64,000 bases of DNA from an uncultured OM182 clade bacterium (GTDB lineage Bacteria; Pseudomonadota; Gammaproteobacteria; Pseudomonadales; Azotimanducaceae), in contig CACFLG010000001.1 in the NCBI GenBank assembly GCA_902567095.1, positions 61,994 through 125,993 of the forward strand, given 5' to 3'. Positions 1-8,689 of this stretch are shown here, piece after piece. The position numbers and the translations under genes are program-made. The notes under the pieces were generated by a model. That model searched no databases. It worked only from the letters and a program-made list of their open reading frames with translations, and had not been told where the DNA came from. Numbering within the stretch: the stretch's first letter is position 1; every line of letters starts with the position of its first letter.

Positions 1-1734
1 GCTCGTCCGTCTTCTGATGATGTCTTTGGCAGAGTAAAGGTTCTTGGAGGACAGCAAGGTGTCATTGATGTAGAAGGCTCCGTCAACATTCCTCTCGGGG
101 ATAATGGATGGGCCATGCGCGCGTTTGGGTTTACAAGAGAGGATGACGGTTTTATGACCAACCCTAACTCTCCCGCCCCTGATCCGAGTCAAGGGCCGTT
201 CACTACTCAGCCAGAGGATGTAGGTGCATACGATGAAAGTGGGGGTCGAATATCCCTGTCTGGACCGTTAAGCGATAACCTCTCGCTGTACGCTTCGGTT
301 CGATTTAATGAGTACGACGGACCAGTAAACAATTGGGCAAGAGAACTGGGTGGGACCCCCGACAATTTCCAGTATCCCACAGTCCTTGATACAAACCGAA
401 ATCCTACCCACGAGCGGGAAGTGTTTGGCGCCCATGTTGAGCTTACTTGGGAACTAGAAGGCTTCGACGTCAAATCGATCACGTCCTACACTGATGCAGA
501 AAGTACTCGGCTTACAGATGTAGATTTGACTCAGTTTTGGTTTATTAATACTGACAGACCCGAGGAATTTGAGATCACCACCCAAGAGATAAGATTTACT
601 TCGACTGGCGATGGGGATATTCAATGGATCGCAGGTTTTTATTATTCATCATATAAAAACGAGATGAACTCCCAATTTGTTTTTGGACCCGGTGTTCTTG
701 CCGATGCATCAGTCGGTCCCATTGCGGCTCCGTTTGAGCTTAGAGATCAAGACGAAAGGCATCTTGCTGTTTTTGGAAACCTAACCTACACCATAAATGA
801 TTGGGAAATAGGCATCGGTGCTAGAATCGATCGCTGGGAAGAAGAAGAGGATAACCTTGATGCTGAGACCAACGGAGCTATTCATTCCGCAAAAATCGAT
901 GCTACCGAGTTTCTCCCGCGTATCTCAGTTAGCCGCCATGTTGGAGACGATTCTATGTTTTACTTCACTGCTTCGCAGGGTTACGAGCCTGGGGGGTTGA
1001 ACGGTACCACGCCTATCTTCACAGCAGATGGAACGCCTTCGCTTTTAGCCTTTGAGCCGGAGAAAGCCATTCAGTTTGAACTTGGTTGGAAGGGCTCCTT
1101 AATGGATGGTCGAGCAACCGCGGGCGTAGCAGCCTTCTTCATTGACTACGAAGACAGGGCTTATCAAATCCTTACTCCAAACCCTAATGGGCCAGGCCTG
1201 ATTGAGGGAATCACGAATGTTGGCGACACGGACCAAAAGGGTCTCGAGCTTGAGTTCGCATTCCTAATTAACGAATATCTCACTGTTACTGCGGCGGCAG
1301 GCTTTATCGATGCAGAATGGGATACCGGCACGGTCATGCCCGATGGCACTGATTTAAGCGGAAGGACGCCCTCAAATGTTATCGATGACGGGTTCTCGAT
1401 TACGGCTGACTTAAACCGGCCTATTTCTGATGACCTCACGTTTCTTGCTAGCCTGCAATTCAGCCATCAGGGGCAAGGAGAAAGCATGCCTCCGTTTGAT
1501 CCGATTACTAACGAAGCGTATTCAGTGTTGAATCTTCAAGCTGGATTCCAAAAAGGACCCTGGGAGCTGATGTTGAATGTAGACAACGTTACTGACGAGG
1601 AGTACTACACTGACCTTGAAAATTTCCCTAACTTTGGGTTAGACGGGTTGAGTGGTGAAGGTCCCGCGACTATAGTCATTGGTACGTTTGGCCATCCTCG
1701 GATTGTTTCGGCAAGCTTAACCTACTCTTTTTAA
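1..1734 (+). CDS. TonB-dependent receptor, 5' truncated by window edge
   Basis: Frame stays open from base 1 through the listed 115..1734 ORF; beta-barrel style sequence, 'NVTDEEYYTDLENF' and terminal aromatic 'SASLTYSF' typical of TonB receptors. Confidence 0.9.
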   Translation, partial: ARPSSDDVFGRVKVLGGQQGVIDVEGSVNIPLGDNGWAMRAFGFTREDDGFMTNPNSPAPDPSQGPFTTQPEDVGAYDESGGRISLSGPLSDNLSLYASVRFNEYDGPVNNWARELGGTPDNFQYPTVLDTNRNPTHEREVFGAHVELTWELEGFDVKSITSYTDAESTRLTDVDLTQFWFINTDRPEEFEITTQEIRFTSTGDGDIQWIAGFYYSSYKNEMNSQFVFGPGVLADASVGPIAAPFELRDQDERHLAVFGNLTYTINDWEIGIGARIDRWEEEEDNLDAETNGAIHSAKIDATEFLPRISVSRHVGDDSMFYFTASQGYEPGGLNGTTPIFTADGTPSLLAFEPEKAIQFELGWKGSLMDGRATAGVAAFFIDYEDRAYQILTPNPNGPGLIEGITNVGDTDQKGLELEFAFLINEYLTVTAAAGFIDAEWDTGTVMPDGTDLSGRTPSNVIDDGFSITADLNRPISDDLTFLASLQFSHQGQGESMPPFDPITNEAYSVLNLQAGFQKGPWELMLNVDNVTDEEYYTDLENFPNFGLDGLSGEGPATIVIGTFGHPRIVSASLTYSF

Positions 1735-1748
1735 AGTGCTAGAGTTCA

Positions 1749-1780
1749 GACGGCAGGGAGTTCATCCTTGCCGTCTTCTT
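1749..1780 (+). terminator. Rho-independent terminator after TonB receptor
   Basis: Inverted repeat GACGGCAGGGAGTTCATCCTTGCCGTC followed by TTCTTT. Confidence 0.7.
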
Positions 1781-1788
1781 TAGAGACC

Positions 1789-2838
1789 CTATTTCTCCGA
1801 AATCAAATCAGACTCGAAGTCGAATCGCTCTGTGCTGACCGTCGCTTGAGCTGCCTCTGAATAACGAGGTCCCGATATGTTTTTCGGCAAGAATATCTCA
1901 TTCAGTTGCTGCATAGTCTCCTCAGACAACTCGATACTCGCTGCATGGAAGTTGTCTTTCAAATGCGTCTCATTGATCGTGCCGGGAATAGGGACTGAAG
2001 TTGGATCCTGCGACAAAGTCCATGCGAGTGCGAGTTGAGCGGTGGTGCACTCATTATTCGCCGCGATTGCCTGGGTCTTCTCGAGTAGATCCAAGTTTTT
2101 GGATCGGTGGGGTTCAGAAAACCTCGGAAAGGTTCTCCTAAGGTCATTTTCATCAAGATCGTTCCAGTCTATATCCTCATCGCAAAGGTAACCTCGACCA
2201 ACGGGGGAGAATGGGACAAAGACTACGCCTAGCTTTTTGCATGCCTCTAAAACACCAAGCTCCGGATTTCGTGTCATTAGCGAATACTCTGATTGCATGG
2301 CTGAAATCGTATGTTCTGAGTGAGCTCTTCTTAACGTTTCTGCGGACATTTCTGAAAGGCCGAGCATTTTGATTTTGCCCTCCTGTTTGAGGTCGGCTAA
2401 TGCGCCGACTGATTCTTCAATTGGCACCTTCGGATCGGGACGATGCATGTAATAAAGGTCAATTACCTCGGTTTGCAGTCTCTTGAGACTAGCCTCGCAG
2501 GCGGTTTTGATTGTTGAGGGGCGTCCGTCCAGAAACCGCTTCCCATCTGCAAAGCCTAGCACGCATTTGCTAGCTATAAGAAAGGAATCGCGATTTGATT
2601 TCAGCGCTTCGCCAACTAATTTTTCATTCTCGCCTAAGCCGTAAATGGTCGCCGTATCAAAAAAATCGTAGCCTAAATCTATTGCTTTACTTAAAAAGTT
2701 TAACGCGTCGCTTTTTTTTAGCCCGGGTCCGTAGGATGGAGTCATGTTCATGCACCCTAAGCCCACCGGGTTTATCTCTGTTTCGCCAATCTTTCTTTTC
2801 TTTATATCCACATTTCTCCTCAAAACTTGTTTGTACAA
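1789..2838 (-). CDS. Aldo/keto reductase
   Basis: 'KIGETEINPVGLGCMNMTPSYG', 'DFFDTATIYGLGENEKLVGEAL', 'ALAWTLSQDPTSVPIPGT' AKR motifs. Confidence 0.92.
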   Translation of the reverse strand: MYKQVLRRNVDIKKRKIGETEINPVGLGCMNMTPSYGPGLKKSDALNFLSKAIDLGYDFFDTATIYGLGENEKLVGEALKSNRDSFLIASKCVLGFADGKRFLDGRPSTIKTACEASLKRLQTEVIDLYYMHRPDPKVPIEESVGALADLKQEGKIKMLGLSEMSAETLRRAHSEHTISAMQSEYSLMTRNPELGVLEACKKLGVVFVPFSPVGRGYLCDEDIDWNDLDENDLRRTFPRFSEPHRSKNLDLLEKTQAIAANNECTTAQLALAWTLSQDPTSVPIPGTINETHLKDNFHAASIELSEETMQQLNEIFLPKNISGPRYSEAAQATVSTERFDFESDLISEK

Positions 2839-2964
2839 AAAGTCATTTTTTATTTTGGTTGTAAATTAATCAAGCTGTTTTAGGGCCTTGCTTGAGGTAA
2901 TGCTTTTTCTCTTCTGAGAGAGATTGGTGCTATAGTGATTGCATAACAAAAATAGGAGGAAGAA

Positions 2965-4377
2965 ATGGCGAAGATGTTTCCCGATCACCCTAATTTAGAA
3001 GGTGGCTTTGCCCCAATCCACATGGAGGTGGATGCGCCTGATCTGGTCGTTGAGGGCGAGATACCAAAGGAATTAAGGGGCGTATTTTTCAGGAATGGCC
3101 CAAATCCTCAATTTTCGCCCCGTGGTGATTATCACTGGTTTGGCGGGGATGGCATGATTCATGGCTTTTACTTTTCCGAAGGAAAGGTGTCCTACCGTAA
3201 CCGTTATGTAAAAACCGTTAAATGGAAGAAAGAAAAGGAAGAGGGGCGCTCACTCTTCGCGGCGTTTAATCCAATGGATTCTGATGAGAGTGTCATGGGG
3301 ATGGAAACGGATGGACTGGCAAACACCAATATCGTGTATCACGCAGGCAAATTGCTGGCTCTCGAAGAGGCTCATGCGCCGTTTGAGTTAGACCCCTTGT
3401 CCCTCGAATCCGTCGGCTCCCATGACTTTGATGGAAAATTCAGCGGCCCTATGACTGCTCACCCAAAAATAGATCCGGAGACCGGAGAAATGCTTTTCTT
3501 TGGATACAACGCCGCAGGGTTGATTTCTGAGGACATGGCTTTCCACGTCGTCGACAAAGATGGAACGCTTGTGCGTTCGGAGACTTTCAAGGCTCCCTAC
3601 GCCTCTATGGTTCACGACTTCATGGTTACCCGAGAGCACGTTATATTCCCTATTATGCCGCTCACAGGCTCTTTAGAAAGGGCGATGACGGGCGCGCCTG
3701 TCTATGCCTGGGAACCAGAGAAAGGAGTTCACATCGGGATTATGCCAAGGAACGGCAGCGTTAAGGACTTGCGCTGGTTCAAAGGTGACCCATCATTTGT
3801 GTTCCATCCAATGAACGCTCATACGGATAACAACATAGTGACATGCGATGTCTGCGAGTTTGAGCAGGCTCCTTTGTTCCCATGGGCGGACGGGACGCCG
3901 GGCGATCCTTCGAAGGCAGTTCCGAGGTTAACAAGATGGAAATTCGATCTAGCTGCCAACACCGAAGAGTTTAAATCCGAGCGATTAGATGACCTGGCAT
4001 GCGAATTTCCGAGGCTGGACGAGAGGTTCACGGCTACAAATTATCGGTACGGGTTCTTTGCAGCGGATAACAACCCAAAATTCAAGGTAGGTGGGTTTAA
4101 TGGGATCGGTCGGGTGGATCACGAATCGGGCAATACGGAAATCCACGACGTGGGAGAGGCTTGTGCGACCAATGAACCCATATTCGTTCCCAAGTCAGAA
4201 GATTCTCCGGAGGGTGAGGGGTTTGTCTTGGCCAATGTGTATGACGCAAATCGTAAAGCTAGCCACTTGTTGGTTCTGGACGCGCAAAATGTGACAGCAG
4301 AGCCTCTTGCTAAGGCTTACCTAGACCACCGAGTTCCCTTTGGGTTCCACGGTAACTGGGCACCAATAGCTATTTAG
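2965..4377 (+). CDS. Carotenoid oxygenase (RPE65/lignostilbene dioxygenase) family protein
   Basis: 'GVFFRNGPNPQFSPRGDYHWFGGDGMIHGFYF', conserved His positions (MTAHPKID, MVHDFMVT, HPMNAHTD, GFHGNW); AGGAGGA Shine-Dalgarno upstream. Confidence 0.92.
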   Translation: MAKMFPDHPNLEGGFAPIHMEVDAPDLVVEGEIPKELRGVFFRNGPNPQFSPRGDYHWFGGDGMIHGFYFSEGKVSYRNRYVKTVKWKKEKEEGRSLFAAFNPMDSDESVMGMETDGLANTNIVYHAGKLLALEEAHAPFELDPLSLESVGSHDFDGKFSGPMTAHPKIDPETGEMLFFGYNAAGLISEDMAFHVVDKDGTLVRSETFKAPYASMVHDFMVTREHVIFPIMPLTGSLERAMTGAPVYAWEPEKGVHIGIMPRNGSVKDLRWFKGDPSFVFHPMNAHTDNNIVTCDVCEFEQAPLFPWADGTPGDPSKAVPRLTRWKFDLAANTEEFKSERLDDLACEFPRLDERFTATNYRYGFFAADNNPKFKVGGFNGIGRVDHESGNTEIHDVGEACATNEPIFVPKSEDSPEGEGFVLANVYDANRKASHLLVLDAQNVTAEPLAKAYLDHRVPFGFHGNWAPIAI

Positions 4378-4397
4378 GAAGGGTAAGAGACCAAGCT

Positions 4398-5174
4398 ATG
4401 GGCGAATTCTCCGGAAAATCAGTGCTGGTAACTGGAGGCACCTCAGGTATAGGATTCGCAGTTGCGAGAGCTTTTTTGAGAGAGGGTGCAAGTGTTGTCA
4501 TCTGCGGGCGATCGGAGGAGCGTGGACGCTTTGCCTTGAACCAATTGACCGATTTCGGAGACGAGATTAAGTTTCTCGAGGCCGACGTCCGAGATGAATC
4601 TAAGGTAAAGCGTTTGCTCCAATACTCGCTTGATTGCTTTGACAATTTAGATTTTGCCTTCAACAACGCAGGTGTCTTTTTGCATGAGCCGCCTTTCCAT
4701 GAACACAACTCTGATTTCTGGGAAGAGGTGATCTCCGCTAATTTGACTGGCGTCTATTACTGCATGAAGCACGAAATAATTGCGATGGGGAGAGCGAGGC
4801 CAGAGTCTCATAGAGCAATCGTCAACAACGCATCGATCGTTGCACATAGAGGGTCTCAATCCTCTGGGTTGGCTTACACTGCGGCCAAGCATGGAGTTCT
4901 GGGCTTGACCAAACAGGCGGCAATTAATCACGTTATTGATAATATTCGAGTAAATGCGGTTTCCCCTGGGCCAACCCTCACAGAAGCCACTAAAGCCGGC
5001 CTAGAAGGGGTTCCCGAAGAAGTTCAAGAGAAGATTAAAGCTCTTAATCCGGCTGGAACGCTTGTCGATGAGGATGAAATAGCAGCCACAGTGCTCTTCC
5101 TTTGCTCGGGAAGAGCCACTATGATAAACGGGCACGATATTCCGTTGGACGGAGGGCAGCTAGCAAAACTATAA
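4398..5174 (+). CDS. Short-chain dehydrogenase/reductase
   Basis: 'VTGGTSGIGFAVA', 'NNAGV', 'YTAAKHGVLGLTK' (YxxxK), SDR C-terminus. Confidence 0.93.
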   Translation: MGEFSGKSVLVTGGTSGIGFAVARAFLREGASVVICGRSEERGRFALNQLTDFGDEIKFLEADVRDESKVKRLLQYSLDCFDNLDFAFNNAGVFLHEPPFHEHNSDFWEEVISANLTGVYYCMKHEIIAMGRARPESHRAIVNNASIVAHRGSQSSGLAYTAAKHGVLGLTKQAAINHVIDNIRVNAVSPGPTLTEATKAGLEGVPEEVQEKIKALNPAGTLVDEDEIAATVLFLCSGRATMINGHDIPLDGGQLAKL

Positions 5175-5193
5175 CCTGGAAGAGGGCGAAAAT

Positions 5194-6546
5194 TTGTCAG
5201 AAGCGACAACCAAACCCAACTTTTATGGCCCGGTGCCATATACGAAAATTACCTCTGAGAGATATATTTCGACTGAATACATGCTCAAGGAGAGAGACAA
5301 GATCTGGTCAAAGACGTGGCTAGTGGCAGGGCCTGCCCAAGACGTAGAAGAGCCAGGAGATTTCTTTGTTTTTGAGCTTGAACCAGAGTCAATAATTGTT
5401 AGTCGCTCTGAGGCCGGAGAGATTGGCGCTTTTTTTAACGTATGCCAGCACCGAGGGGCAAAGTTGGTCTCATCTGGTCTGGGTTGCGTTGAAAAATGGA
5501 CCTGCCCCTACCATGGCTGGTCTTTTAACAATGACGGAAGCCTCTCACATGTTCCTGACGAGGACCGCTTCAGCCGGGGAATTCCAAAAGAACATTTGTC
5601 GCTAAAGTCTCTGAGAGTGGAAATTTGGGCTGGGATGGTCTGGGTTTGCATGGATGAGACGGCCCCCTCTCTGCAGGAATACCTTGGACCTGTTATAGAA
5701 ATGGTTGAGCCTTTTAGGCCACAAGATATGAGGTTGGTTGAGGATCAAACCTGCTTGCTGGAGTGCAACTATAAGGCAGTCTTTGATAATTTTTGTGAGC
5801 TATATCACGTCGAGCACATTCATCCTCAGCACGAGCTGATATTTGATTGCCCGACGTCTACCGCCGAGTTTTTTGAAAATGGTCACACGAGGGTTCTGAT
5901 CGATGGGTTTACCGTGAATTCTAGGTTGCCTATACCAGACGAGGTTCCGCCGACTCAATGGCAGCAGCTTGAGACGCTGGGTATGAATAGAGACGACTAC
6001 AGGGGAAGAGTCTTGGATGTGCGGCGGGACATACAGAAGAAGAAGAGGGAGTTAGGGCCTTCTTTAGGTTACAACTATGACCTTCTAAGTGATGAGCAGT
6101 TGTCGGATATCGTTCAGTACAATATTTTTCCAAACGCTATCTTGGTGTTGCAGCCCGAAGAATTTTGGGTGCTAAGGTCGCGACCAAGAGGCGATGATCC
6201 CAGTAAATGTTATTGGGACAAATTTGCCCTGAGAATGTTTCCTGATGCGAAGCTTCGAGAGAGCTCTAGTGTCGAGTTCCCCGCACTACAAAACAGAGCG
6301 AACATAGGCTTCAGTGTTGATCAGGGTGAGGATGGCACTCTTCGGCCGGAGCATGATGAATTCGATCAAGAAGCGATAATCGCAGGCGAAAAAACCATGA
6401 CCATCACGCTAGATCAAGATATCCACCTAATCAGAGACGTGCAGCAAGGCATGAAATCGCGTGGTTTTGAAGAGGCATGGCTGAACGATGACGAGGCTCG
6501 GGTCCAACATTATCACAACGCTATTAACACGCATATTAATCAATAA
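5194..6546 (+). CDS. Rieske [2Fe-2S] aromatic ring-hydroxylating oxygenase, alpha subunit
   Basis: Rieske motif 'CQHRGAKLVSSGLGCVEKWTCPYHGWSF'; catalytic-domain 'CNYKAVFDNFCELYHVEHIHPQH'. Confidence 0.93.
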   Translation: MSEATTKPNFYGPVPYTKITSERYISTEYMLKERDKIWSKTWLVAGPAQDVEEPGDFFVFELEPESIIVSRSEAGEIGAFFNVCQHRGAKLVSSGLGCVEKWTCPYHGWSFNNDGSLSHVPDEDRFSRGIPKEHLSLKSLRVEIWAGMVWVCMDETAPSLQEYLGPVIEMVEPFRPQDMRLVEDQTCLLECNYKAVFDNFCELYHVEHIHPQHELIFDCPTSTAEFFENGHTRVLIDGFTVNSRLPIPDEVPPTQWQQLETLGMNRDDYRGRVLDVRRDIQKKKRELGPSLGYNYDLLSDEQLSDIVQYNIFPNAILVLQPEEFWVLRSRPRGDDPSKCYWDKFALRMFPDAKLRESSSVEFPALQNRANIGFSVDQGEDGTLRPEHDEFDQEAIIAGEKTMTITLDQDIHLIRDVQQGMKSRGFEEAWLNDDEARVQHYHNAINTHINQ

Positions 6547-6556
6547 ATTTATGGGC

Positions 6557-7204
6557 TTAGGATATTTTTCTACTATTAAGATTAGGTTGAATTAGGCCGC
6601 ACCCCGCTAGGATGATCTCGGAGGTAAAATCTGAGACTTGGCGAACCATTTCTTCGTCATAATCCTCGCGGCCCATGATGCGGAGCACCTGTGCTTGAAA
6701 ATCAGCATAATGCTGCGTGGTGGCCCAAATCATAAAAATAAGCAGGACTGGGTCGGTTTGGGGCATCTTTCCCGAGTCTATCCAAGACTGGATGATTTGA
6801 GCTTTCTCTTTCACCCAGGGCCTCATTACTTTCTCTAAATGCTCAGACAAGTGCGGAGCCCCCTGAATGATCTCTGTGGCGAACAGTTTCGAGGCTAGGG
6901 GATCCTCAAAGGCAAGTCGGACCTTGTTTCGTATAAATTGATCCAATGTCTTTTTGGGTTCTTGTGCCTCTGCGGAAGAGCCGAAAAAGACGTTCCAAGT
7001 TTCCATCACCGAATTAAGTGCGGCGGTATACAAAGTGACCTTATCTTTGAAGTAATAATGAACATTAGCTTTTGGTAGGCCAGCCCTGTCGGCGATCGCT
7101 TGCATGCGGGCTCCGTTAAGGCCCTTTGAGGCGAATTCCTCTTGCGCCGCTTTAATTATTTTCCCGTAATTTTTGGTTCTCGGCTTTGTTGCGTTTTTGG
7201 CCAT
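6557..7204 (-). CDS. TetR family regulator with RutR/YcdC-like C-terminal domain
   Basis: HTH 'ARMQAIADRAGLPKANVHYYFKDKVTLY'; C-terminal 'LIFMIWATTQHYADFQAQV' typical of RutR-like proteins; divergent from xdhA. Confidence 0.88.
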   Translation of the reverse strand: MAKNATKPRTKNYGKIIKAAQEEFASKGLNGARMQAIADRAGLPKANVHYYFKDKVTLYTAALNSVMETWNVFFGSSAEAQEPKKTLDQFIRNKVRLAFEDPLASKLFATEIIQGAPHLSEHLEKVMRPWVKEKAQIIQSWIDSGKMPQTDPVLLIFMIWATTQHYADFQAQVLRIMGREDYDEEMVRQVSDFTSEIILAGCGLIQPNLNSRKIS

Positions 7205-7269
7205 GCTTTCTCTAGTCTCTACAACTTATTTTGATTTTGCCGACAATTCTGTTAAATTATTTCATAAAC

Positions 7270-7285
7270 CTGTCCAAATGGTCAA
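7270..7285 (+). promoter_or_regulatory. Putative RutR-like operator overlapping the xdhA ribosome-binding region
   Basis: CTGTCCAAATGGTCAA matches the RutR palindrome TTGACCAnnTGGTCAA at 12 of 14 specified positions; lies 3 nt upstream of the xdhA ATG. Confidence 0.6.
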
Positions 7286-7288
7286 GAA

Positions 7289-8686
7289 ATGAAGTTAGGT
7301 ATAAACGGCTCTGTGAGGGAGGTCACAGAAGACCCAGATCAAACAGCGTTATCTTTTTTAAGAAGAGAGGGCATGGTCGGGACTAAAGAAGGGTGCGCGT
7401 CCGGCGATTGCGGCGCCTGCACGATTCTAGTTGGGCGGGAGATATCAGGTAACATAAGCTATCAAACCCGGAACGCCTGCATTACCCCTTTGAATCAATT
7501 AGTCCATAGTCATGTGGTAACGGTGGAGGGTCTTGCGGACAGTGGTGGTCTTCACCCAGCCCAAGAGGCCATGCTTGAGAAACATGCTTCTCAATGCGGG
7601 TTTTGCACTCCTGGATTTGTTGTCTCAATCGCGGCTTTAGTCGAGGCAGGAGAAGACTCAAAAAGAGAGGCCGTTATTGAGGGTATTTCAGGAAATCTTT
7701 GTCGTTGCACCGGTTACGCACCGATCGTCTCGGCAGGGCTCTGCGCTTTGAGAAAAAAGCACAGGTCCTCTCTGAAAGAAAAAAATCTGTTTGCCAGATT
7801 CAAAAGTGATGACGCTCCCAGGTCAGAATACGCCAGACCGCTCTCCGAAACTGAGTTGCAGGCTGGGATGAGGGGGTCCCCAGACGCTCGCCTAATTGCT
7901 GGTGGGTCTGATTTAATGCTGGAAGTAACGCAGGGTTTTCGATCAATTCCTTGTTTTATAGACCTCTCGATGGTGCGTGAACTAAGGGCGATCAATGAAA
8001 CGGATAATCAGATTCAAATTGGATCGTCCGTAACCTACTCTGAGCTAGAGCATTATTTTGAGGCCCGCTCTAAACCTTTTTTGAGTATTCTTAAAAGATT
8101 AGGCTCTAGACAGATCCGCAACGTAGGAACAATCGGCGGTAATCTAGGGAACGGATCCCCAATTGCTGATGTTCCGCCGATTCTGCTTGCTTGGGATGCG
8201 ACTCTTGAGTTAGTCGACGCGCATGGCAACCGGCGCTCTGTGCATGTGTGCGAATTTTATAAAGGTTACAAGGAGACCCAGCTTCAAGACCGCGAATACA
8301 TTGCGAAAATTCGAATACCTATTAAATCGATGAATGATTTTCATCGCTTTTACAAAGTCTCAAAGCGCCTCGAGGATGATATTTCGTCAGTAATGGGAGC
8401 CTTCAGGTTCGAGTCCGTTGGGGATGAGATTTCGCTAGCGAGAGTCGCTTTTGGCGGGATGGCGGCGACGCCCGTTCGTGCGATGGAAATAGAGAAAAAC
8501 TTAATCGGCCAGAGAATCACTAATGATTTGATTAGAAAGGTTGAATCTCAAATCCTGGAAGAACTCGAGCCGATCTCAGATGTAAGAGCTTCGTCACGGT
8601 ACCGTCTAGAGATAGCGCAGGCCATGCTAAGACGTTCTCTCCAAGAGTTCTCGGGCCAAGAGCGCCTAGTCATCACGGAACTTTAA
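7289..8686 (+). CDS. xdhA: Xanthine dehydrogenase small subunit (2Fe-2S/FAD)
   Basis: 'GCASGDCGACTILVG', 'CGFCTPGFVVS', 'GISGNLCRCTGYAPIV' Fe-S motifs plus FAD domain 'IRNVGTIGGNLGNGSPIAD'. Confidence 0.95.
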   Translation: MKLGINGSVREVTEDPDQTALSFLRREGMVGTKEGCASGDCGACTILVGREISGNISYQTRNACITPLNQLVHSHVVTVEGLADSGGLHPAQEAMLEKHASQCGFCTPGFVVSIAALVEAGEDSKREAVIEGISGNLCRCTGYAPIVSAGLCALRKKHRSSLKEKNLFARFKSDDAPRSEYARPLSETELQAGMRGSPDARLIAGGSDLMLEVTQGFRSIPCFIDLSMVRELRAINETDNQIQIGSSVTYSELEHYFEARSKPFLSILKRLGSRQIRNVGTIGGNLGNGSPIADVPPILLAWDATLELVDAHGNRRSVHVCEFYKGYKETQLQDREYIAKIRIPIKSMNDFHRFYKVSKRLEDDISSVMGAFRFESVGDEISLARVAFGGMAATPVRAMEIEKNLIGQRITNDLIRKVESQILEELEPISDVRASSRYRLEIAQAMLRRSLQEFSGQERLVITEL

Positions 8687-8689
8687 CAG

